A stretch of DNA of 64,000 bases from Siphonodentalium dalli (taxonomy: Eukaryota; Mollusca; Scaphopoda; Gadilida; Siphonodentaliidae): the NCBI GenBank assembly GCA_032622095.1, contig CP136069.1:89396618-89460617 (forward strand). Reading direction: 5' to 3'. The translations under genes were made by a program, and so were the position numbers. Of this stretch, positions 55,474-64,000 are shown in pieces (within the stretch, counting starts at the first letter, position 1; every line of letters starts with the position of its first letter). The notes beneath the pieces were generated by a model. That model did no database searches. It was not told the origin of the DNA and worked only from the letters and a program-made list of their open reading frames with translations.

Positions 55474-56276
55474 TAGGTACTAAATACCATCTGAGATGCT
55501 GCAAAATATACTGAATTGGATATCCAGTGTGATGTTTTACATAGCCCATAGGTCGAGTTAAATTGCAAATTATGTATAAGAAGTAAATACTTAATTGAAA
55601 CTGAGATCATGGCCAGCAACATAGTTGGAAGTTTAAGAAATAGACTAAAATTTTGGGGTTAGTTAATTTTCAGTACGTAGTTTTGGCAAATATTGTTCTT
55701 GTCATCCATTGCCATGAGATTCATTAGAAGTCAGAACATAAAATTGTCATAGTCCATTATTGTATTAATTACCCATGTGTTCCTCAATCTCATTCTCAAA
55801 CTCTGCTTAGGAATGGATTGGTTGATTTTTTAATTGATAATAAAGTTTAAATACACAGGCAATACATTGAACTGTGTGATTTTATGTAATTATGTTTAAC
55901 TTCATTAAAACAAGTTATTTCTTCTAATTTTTTGTTTGAGTATTTGGCAAAGTATATTCATCAATAGATTTTCATAGAATTAGATAGGTTTCTTTGCAAA
56001 CCACTATTATGCCCAGAGAACAAGACCCTCCAGGTGGCACATTCAAGAGAAGCATCATTAGTATTGGCCAGTCAATTGAAACGACAAGGCCGGCATCTTC
56101 CCAAACATGTGGGTCTGATGTTCAAAAACTGGTTCTTGCATGTGCTTTCTGGAATGTGGAGTTGAGTCATCATTAAATTGCAATTAAGTTCATCGAATTA
56201 TAATTGAAATGGCTAATTAAGGGACAACCAATTTTACAGTATTATGTTCACAGAGTGTTGGAATTTAATAGTCAAC
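55474..56276. other. Gene-free stretch
   Basis: No gene or repeat was recognised. Confidence 0.35.
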
Positions 56277-56721
56277 CAAGCCTGAGTTTAGTGTGTCTGT
56301 CATTTGCAGAATGAGGTCCCCTGAGGGTGAATTTAGTGATGCTATCCCACATAATGGGAGAGCATCACCAAATTCACCCTCTGTGGACCTCATTCTCCTT
56401 AGGCCTCAACTGCTATGGGAGATCTAGGATCATATTGAAGTTCCCCAGTTGAAGTTGGTGATGTTCACCAATTAGTCTGCTTGATCATGCAATTTATCTT
56501 CTACAAATTAGGGGATATAGAAACTTCCCAGAAGGGAAAAAGTAACTAAAAGGAATGTTAATTTGAGACTATAGATATTTCCTAGAAGATGAGGCCTAAG
56601 GAGAATGAGGTCCCCAGCAGGTGAATTTGGTGATGCTAACTCGCTGTGCGGCATAGCATCACTAAATTCACCCTCTGGGGACCTCATTCTGCAAATTACA
56701 GACACACTAAACTCGGGTTTG
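56277..56721. mobile_element. 445-bp hAT-like MITE (family E, copy 2)
   Basis: CAAGCCTGAGTTTAGTGTGT at left with mirror ACTAAACTCGGGTTTG at right. Flanks TAGTCAAC and TAGTCAAT match at 7 of 8 bases, supporting an 8-bp duplication. Same internal hairpins as copy 1. Confidence 0.85.
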
Positions 56722-56729
56722 TAGTCAAT

Positions 56730-57160
56730 TAGTTAGCTGTCATAACTCTTGCCTTTGCCTTTGGTTTGTTCGTAATTTGATCGTTGCTATTTTTGTAATT
56801 GAAATTCTCAAATATTTTATTGAATTGTGAAGATAATTTGTCTTTTTATTTTTTCTTAAGAATAATTAAACAGATATTTCGGGACTATTTGTTGATGGCA
56901 TGATCTAATGGGACACAATGAGTGGTTGCTGACATCAAATGAACTATGAAAATCATGCGATTTCGCCCGATTAGTTGCCTGCTCTAAGTTTCAGGCAAAT
57001 CATCCCACGATCAAGTGATTTCGTTGTTGGAATTGATGTAAAATGACAGACACAACAAGTATTCTTACAGTATGTCATTCAACCAAACAAACATTGTCAA
57101 GGAAGTTATTTATAATTCCAGGAAGTAATTTGAGTCATTCAAGAATTTGACACAATACTT
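56730..57160. other. Gene-free stretch
   Basis: Nothing recognisable was seen. Confidence 0.35.
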
Positions 57161-60092
57161 AAAGATACATAATCCGAATTAACACTCTTAAATTACTATT
57201 TCTTTGGCTTGGGGGGGGGTAAAAATATTTGATTTGAGTCTAGGAACCCATCCATCAAAGCTAAGAGTTATCAGATATTGATTTTTGATTGTTATTTTTC
57301 ACCACCTGGAATAATTGGCAGCCAAGCAAATATTTGATGAGATGACCAACATCACTGGGGGTAAGCTGCTCCATGGGAAGCGGTTCGCTTGTGATAAAAG
57401 CTCCAGTGCGCATGAGCGAAGCTCCAATGCGCATCCGGTCAGAAGAAGTTATTTTATTTACAACATTCAAAGAACACAGATTGAAGGTAAGGAATAGAAC
57501 AGAATTTCCACTGCTGCTCCCTTCTACGATAACATTTATAACAAAATCAGGGACGTTTTGTCACATCTTTGCTCACAATACCCTCCTTTTCCCAGTTTAG
57601 CATTGCTGAAAAGTATTCCCTATGCATTTACTATGGGAAACTACCGAAAGTAACCGGGTGAATAGACCGTATTTAAAAGCTTATTTGAGCGTGAACAATA
57701 TTGAACAATAAAGCTAATACGTCATCTAGTAATCCCCAATCAGTGTCGATGTATTCTGCTCATTTAAATCAATGCCAGAAAGCTTTCAAATCATGACAAA
57801 AGCCCCAGTGCCATTGCGATAACAGGTTACACATCGTGTGCGCTTGTGATGAAATAAAGCGCCAGTGCGTAGGTGTCATGGAATCGTAATTGACTTATTT
57901 TGGCAGGATAATCAACATTCTGACAACCGAAAACTACAGAAGGTGGTGTGTGCTTTCCTCAGTGTCATTTTCTTCAATTAGCTTGTGTTTTATGTTGTAA
58001 TTTAATATATTATATATCATTTATAGCATAAATATCCGAATACGAATGTAATTAAGACAATTAAGAATGTAATACAAATGATACGAATGTAATTACGATA
58101 ATTAGACATTAGTATATATAATTACTATAATATAATAATTATATTCATATCATTTGCAGTGCATTCTTCGCAGAACCATAACACCATATGTATAATGGTG
58201 ATATGGATTCGTAATTATGATTATTAGACATTTATTTTAGTTGGGAATACGTTGAACTGGTATCGCTATGTTGCTTCAGTGAAAGCTCACACCTTGATGC
58301 ACGATTGGGAGTGTCAGGGACGTGACTAGAGGGTCTTGGTTTGGGTGGGTGTCAAACTTCGAATTTCCAACTGTATCCCCCACTTTGGAGCACATTTTTA
58401 TCTCAACTTAAGACTTTCCTTTTATTTTGCACACTCTTGAGGTTGAATATTCTGACTGTTACCTGAAACAGGTTTGCAACTGGTTGGAACTCCAACGATA
58501 TACCCCCATATATTTGAAAGTATCTGAAATATATGTTGTAAATATAAATGTCTTTCAACTCCGGGTGGAGTGCAAATCACAGGGGTCAGGGAATATATAT
58601 GTTTTTAATTTATTATAGTATTTTGAGAAAATAATATGATAAATTAAAACAAAAAATTCCTGGACCCCTGTATTGCAAATTGATTTGCCCAATATTGCCC
58701 ACCCGCAATGAAGACACTCTACCCACAATTATACCTGATTATCTTGCGCTTATTATTTCATTATTGTCATTTCAGATGTATGCGGGTATGGAAGGGTCAA
58801 TGGAGGATTCAATGATCTTAAAGGACCTTTCTGAAAAGATATTAAAATGCATCCATAATTGCATGTATTTGGCATTATTTTTCGCAATTAGTGGATTTTA
58901 ATAACTAAAGCGTCTTTTGAAAAATGTTGTTGTTATTGTTGTTGGAATCTGATTATACGGGGACCACCTGATCGGATTGTCTGCCTTTAATAGGTCATGC
59001 ATGCCGTTTTCGTGCCATTTATATATAATGGCACATCCATATTGTGTTATGACTTACACAAGCCGCATATCAACAATTATTTTGCAAGATTAATTATGCG
59101 AATACATGCATGCCATGGTCAATCTCCCACATCGTAATATGCATACATGATCAACCCACTATTCGAAATTAATTAGGCTGACAACAAACGAATAGTTTTA
59201 ATTATATCCGTACAATAACATGTGAATCACACAGGACTGCATGTACATTCAAATACATATCGATTGGAGTATATAATAGGATATACTATTGGTATATAAC
59301 TGATAATTCCGGAAACACCACACGATAATTGTCATGTTTTAGGCTCCAATAATGCCAATGTGATTAAAATAATAAATACGAACTTGTTTCGATCGTTTTC
59401 ACCTCTGCAATTCCCTAAATCTCTTTTTAAATGTGCACTGGAGCCCTCCAGTCCCGGCGGTCTACGCGCTGGTGCTTATCGAAATACGAACTGGAGCGTC
59501 CACGTGGTGGTGTTAAAATGCATTTTTCTCAGTATTTAGTTGTTTGAGACACCAACGCCAACAACAATCGCACGGCGGAGGTGTTTGTTATAGCAATTGA
59601 TACGGGACATTATTCAGATTATTTCGTTTTCATACACAAAATATCATGTTATTAAGAATTTTCTCGTTACACAATCGGGTTTTGAAGTGATAAATCAGCT
59701 GCTTCTGCATGGTATGGAAATGTGTTCGAATAAATGCGATATATAAATCACAGTTGAAGCATGTTGGTCATTTGTGACCGACGTTCCATAGAATAATGCT
59801 GTTTATAGAGATAATACGTACCATTTTGAATACTTCAGTTTCCTTTTTCACAAAATAATCACAGACGCACCGTCGCATTGTAAACTGCGCACTGGAGCTT
59901 TTATCACAAGCGAACCGCTTCCCACGGAGCAGCTTACCCCCAGTGAACATTCTCGATACCAAATTGCGTTTGAACAAAATATTGATATTTAACACGTTTT
60001 GGGAATTTTGTACTATAGTTGTAAGTGATTAACAATTGTTTTTTGGCAATTGATTGATTCTACGGGGACCATTAAATCGAATTGTGTACCTT
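57161..60092. mobile_element. Composite family F region with a 64-bp inverted repeat
   Basis: The left terminus TTAAAGATACATAATCCGAA is at 57161. F-type right termini occur at about 58989 (GATCGGATTGTCTGCCTTTA) and 60092 (ATCGAATTGTGTACCTTTAA). A 64-bp segment (AAGCGGTTCGCTTGTGATAA, CACTGGGGGTAAGCTGCTCC) at 57350-57415 is mirrored at 59887-59950. The simplest reading is a 2.9-kb relative of family F with another F copy ending inside it. No transposase ORF was found. Confidence 0.5.
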
Positions 60093-60394
60093 TAATTGGC
60101 AAACTGCAAAATAATTTCCTGGAAATATGGAAAACAATAGTCTATTCTCCAAACTAGTTGAAGATTAATAATTTGCACATGCTGTACTTCATCTTGAAAG
60201 ACCTTCAGGCTTGAGGGGTCATTATTGCAATGCACCAATTACACTGGCGCAGTATGATGCGTTTGGGATTTGAACCCACCACTTAGTCATAGCTCAGATT
60301 GTGATGGTGGTATCCACAGCCTAACTTGGCTGCAGGGACATTTTGAGCAGACAAATTACTAAAAATATTTAAAATTTAGACTCCCCCAGTGGTG

Positions 60395-60574
60395 TTAACC
60401 CTTCCATGACTGGAACTTCCCGAAATTTTGCAAAAACCCTGTGCCAATGCATTCTCTAATACTAGTATGTGCGAGCCTCATACATAAGCCTAAAAATATT
60501 TATCTTGGCCTTACCCTGTGGGAGACTCGCAAAAAAAGAGAATACACTGGCACAGGATCTTTAATGCTGCACTG
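60395..60574. mobile_element. piggyBac-like MITE (family B, copy 5, right end truncated)
   Basis: TTAA-CCCTTCCATGACTGG at left, with the full left half of family B, then GGCACAGGATCTTTAATGCT near the right. The GGG-TTAA terminus is missing. Confidence 0.75.
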
Positions 60575-60888
60575 ATCAATTACTTAAGCCAGGCCACACC
60601 GCTTTCAGAAATGGACAACCAAATGTCACTTTTGCTATCATCGAATTGTTAACAGCAAGAATATGTATATTTTTTTTAACAGTATGATGTCATCTAGTGA
60701 TCATTAGAAATACCTTTGTCATTTTACATTAAAGCAAAGAGTCAAATCACTCGATCATTTCTGCTGTGGACTGGGTGAATCACAGGCAATGTTGCAGCTA
60801 AATTAGAGCATGTATCATGTAAACTCGCTTGATTATAAAAATGAGGAACCTGATGGTTCAATCCCAAAATTCAGATTCCCTCATTTAT
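60575..60888. other. Gene-free stretch
   Basis: Nothing recognisable was seen. Confidence 0.35.
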
Positions 60889-61158
60889 TCAACCAGATGT
60901 GTGTACCCCAATTTCAATAAATTCCAGGTGACAATAGCGATAATTTGAGTCGATGATGTCTACTGAAAGCGTTCCGGTTAACAGGCTATCGTAAAGTAAA
61001 ATTGAATTATTTAATATAAATTCATTTATGGCTGGAGTCATAAAATGGAGAATTATGCCATTACGAGTTACCATTCTTGAAATCGCATCTGACATGATCT
61101 GTTGCGTGTCTTTTATCGACGGCCGTTCGCGAACAGTATTGAGTTGCAAACAAAACAT
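60889..61158 (-). CDS. Possible ORF or terminal exon of unknown gene (89 aa)
   Basis: Reads ...SIKDTQQIMSDAISRMVTRN...LLTGTLSVDIIDSNYRYCHL...-TGA with ordinary protein composition. On the minus strand the stop sits within GGTTGAATAAATG, giving an AATAAA right after the coding end, which is either a poly-A signal or chance. The segment is not part of a recognised repeat. No family is recognised. Confidence 0.3.
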   Translation of the reverse strand: MFCLQLNTVRERPSIKDTQQIMSDAISRMVTRNGIILHFMTPAINEFILNNSILLYDSLLTGTLSVDIIDSNYRYCHLEFIEIGVHTSG

Positions 61159-61355
61159 GTTACCCGCAAAAGAAGGCCCGTTATAACCAATTTGGAAAAA
61201 GGGAGAAAGAAACCAGAGTCATAAAGCGTCAAGTATTTCATAGGGAGTGAGATTGTTCGATGGAAGAGATTGAATGCATCAATCGAAGCTGTGAGCAATG
61301 AACTTCCGGTTCTTCCTGCGACCTGCGTCTTCTCCGGTGTGAAGGTCAAAAACAT
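61113..61355 (-). CDS. Possible ORF upstream of and overlapping the 60889-61158 ORF (80 aa)
   Basis: Begins at an ATG after GCGCC and reads MFLTFTPEKTQVAGRTGSSL and onward, ending inside the next ORF in another frame. The two might be parts of one gene separated by a small intron or a frameshift, or one of them may be false. No family is recognised. Confidence 0.2.
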   Translation of the reverse strand: MFLTFTPEKTQVAGRTGSSLLTASIDAFNLFHRTISLPMKYLTLYDSGFFLPFSKLVITGLLLRVTCFVCNSILFANGRR

Positions 61356-63816
61356 GGCGCGTAGTTTGAAATCGTAATATTTTTGTTTCCAAGATCAACA
61401 TTTTCTTCGCTAAATTAGGTTTATACGAAACTCATATAACACGAACACAATCTAACTTGAAAGTTATTTCAATGGGAGTAAATAAAAAAAATCGCCTATG
61501 TTTGTGTACAGTACCCCTTTAACAGCATTTTAAAGAGCATAAATTAATATTTAGAAATTTTATTTTATTTAACATCAATAACATACAATAATAATAGTAT
61601 ACATAAATTATCACAATTCAACCACAAACATTCCTGGCATAATTGCCTATTGCACATTAACAATATATGAAGTCTATAAATGTCACGTTGAAAATCATGG
61701 ATGAAGAAATGTATCATCTGTCATTGGTGAAGTTTATGAAATGCATTACATCCTTTGCATGACCACACCCAACGAGGACTTCTATTTTTTGAAATCCCAT
61801 ATATACAATATATGTAGACTGGAGTTAATTATAATCCAAATGGCGATATATTTCTCATTTTGAACATATGTTGAATTCGATCAACTTGTCAGGTTTGACA
61901 TAATTATCAATCACTATGTCATTGGATAAGATTCCAATTACCAGTATGTTTGGTTTACTGTCCTGAATATACTCAAAATGAGGGGAAGCAGTCTGCCTAA
62001 AGCAAACATTCAAACAGACATTTTTATAGGTAATATATCACATTTGAGGTTAATTTCCCACAAAGTCAAATATCTGTTAATTTAAAGATGGTGTATCTCT
62101 TCCCTGAACCTCTATAAATTTGGGGTGTAAAATATAAATAAGGAAGGGAATCGAGTATAAAGCCTGGTAAATATCTCTATCACGGAGAAATTCTGATATA
62201 AATAGTAGTAACTTTTAGTAAAGTTCATTCCAATTAGAATCCTGGGACGTCCGTAATACCATGGGTTGATTAATTAAGACTTTTAAATTTTGTTGCTACA
62301 GAATTTAGGAGTGTTAATTTACAAACAAAACAATTCGGAGAACCCAGTCAACAGGAGCTTCTGTCACTAGAAACTATTTTATTCCACAATCTTGGACTGG
62401 AAATGTTACAATTTTTAGAACATTCAGACATTCTTGATTGAAAATCCAAATTATAAAAACACTTTTAAGTGAAATATTTGCAATACAGATGTTTCTATTT
62501 TTGGCAAATATTAGTGCAGACATGTCTTCAAAAGTAGTTTTATGGAAAATGTGTTAGGTCTGTTTTATACATCAATCTAAACACACGCCATGCCAGGCAT
62601 TTCAGTGGAAAAATGGCAAAGTGCAAGAAAGCATGTGTGAGGCTCGACGTATACACTGGCTCATAAAGTTTTCCCTGTATAATGTCTGGTCCAGACGTGC
62701 TACAATGATCTAACAGGCACGCTGATTTATATGACATACCAGACACGGGTCGTGCTAAGATGATTATGGGATAATCACTCCCAATTAGGGACCTCTTTGG
62801 AGGAGAGCATGCGCAATTTGAAGTTTTAGCGAGATTGCATCATCCCGGGATAGTCCTAATGCGACCCGTGTCTGGCACGTCGTATAAAACAATGTCGGGC
62901 CACAGACGTGTTGACTCTTGACCATTGTTGATATACATTGAAGGCTATGGTATAGTACTACTGTGACACGCATCATGGACATGAATATATATACATCGCT
63001 GCATGCATGTATTGACTGACAAAGGACGTTTCAAGAAATTTGTGAATAAATATATTGCAGAGATTTATACCGGTACGAAGGATTCAGGGAAGATGAATGA
63101 CAGGTTCCAAATTTTGAAACCACTGGAAGCATTTCCGAGATTGTAGAAGTATTATAAAGATACAAGGAGGGCCATTTTATAGTGCATTGTCAGAGGACAC
63201 TATCATGGGCATTCACGGCATATTTTCCCAATGAAAATGGCAGAGGGCAATTTGTATCAAAAATGCTCAAACACATGTAATGAAACGCATGCCAGAGACG
63301 TGCTAATGTCGAGCCAGGCGAAGACAGCATGACCTGTGTTTGACACAACATTTAAAATTGGCCTTACATTGATTTTTGTTAGAAGAATTAAGAAATAGAC
63401 CATCTTTAATATTTCTTTTATAGCCGGTGCCTGAACAAATGTGAGCCAAAATATTATATGTAATTTAAATATATCAATGGCTGGAAATTAAGATAGATCA
63501 GTTTTTGTGGATTTTGTCATTATATCTGATATGGAACAATAGTCAATACTTGCCTCAAGTCAATGAAACCAACTAAAAACAGCACAATAACTCCCCCATT
63601 CAATGCTAAAATGATATAAAGGTCCAACAAAAACATAAATATTTTGTCATTGGAATCTGTCCGTCACTCCGAGGTGCAATCTGAAGCCTCATACAGATAC
63701 AAAATGCCAACTGTAACAACGTACAGGGAGCATTTTCCACTGTATAAACTCAACATGAAATGGTTATCAACATTATTGTCATGGAATGTACAACAGTTGT
63801 GGAATAATAATGACGA
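61356..63816. other. Gene-free stretch with one inverted pair
   Basis: A mirror pair with CCAGACACGGGTCG lies at about 62727-62765 and 62850-62886, with further CCAGAGACGTGCTAATG-like words at 63290. It may be an old foldback element. Otherwise nothing was recognised. Confidence 0.4.
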
Positions 63817-64000
63817 CAAGCCTGCAGAAGTGTGTCTGTCATTTGCAGAATGAGGATCCCATAGGGTAAATTTAGTGACGTCATCCGCTAGCATCACCAA
63901 ATTCACCCTCTGGGAACATCATTTGGCTATGGCCTCAACTGCTATGGGAGATCATATTGAAGTTCCCCAGTTGAAAATGGTGATATTCCCCCATTAGTCA
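63817..64000. mobile_element. hAT-like MITE (family E, copy 3), cut by window end
   Basis: CAAGCCTGCAGAAGTGTGTC then GTCATTTGCAGAATGAGG and the mirror hairpin TTCACCCTCTGGGAAC. The right half lies beyond the window. Confidence 0.8.

Noticed and set aside
1-64000. CRISPR array, prophage, bacterial operon or riboswitch
   Set aside because: Tandem arrays here have 130-180-bp units without short spacers, there is no bacterial gene layout, and the two recognisable genes are animal genes.

Overview
The window looks like nuclear DNA of a metazoan. It is AT-rich, has long intergenic stretches, and carries splice-acceptor-like sequences next to start codons. It has two recognisable animal genes, a ZNF800-like zinc-finger gene and a KLHDC9-like kelch gene, and dense non-autonomous transposons. 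The repeats carry GTCCGTCC runs, AGCTCAACTT heads, and tandem units containing GAGTTATGGCCCTT, a style I associate with bivalve molluscs. A mollusc origin is my inference and is not shown by any single gene. No rRNA, CRISPR, bacterial operon or viral gene was seen.

Layout. 2-2456: a decayed copy of a large single-exon invertebrate ORF family, cut by the left edge. 2457-14263: gene-free DNA with MITE-like elements (palindromic CAGT family, piggyBac-like TTAA family, a TACTCTCAGGTGCC family, small hairpins). 14501-15493 (minus): intact KLHDC9-like gene. 16507-42600: mobile and tandem-repeat DNA. It includes two hAT-type elements with exact 8-bp target duplications (19753-20396 and 26064-29656), the second split by a 630-bp palindrome and a tandem-array element. 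It also has several tandem arrays with 150-180-bp units bounded by short inverted ends, and a nearly exact 800-bp duplication. 42616-47460 (plus): complete ZNF800-like coding exon with an in-frame tandem repeat and a palindromic MITE 7 bp after its stop. 47461-64000: more MITEs, among them a 460-bp hAT-like element with target duplication CTGTGGTG, a 178-bp MITE split by a 1.3-kb insertion, and a third hAT-like copy cut by the right edge.

The two recognisable genes are unrelated, and nothing suggests that they work together. The main interest is the transposon biology: repeated nesting, a shared design of array between short inverted ends, and very recent duplications both in a coding exon and in repeat DNA. 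A few short ORFs (21803-21961, 22227-22502, 24343-24615, 60889-61355) could be exons of unknown genes and are given low confidence.
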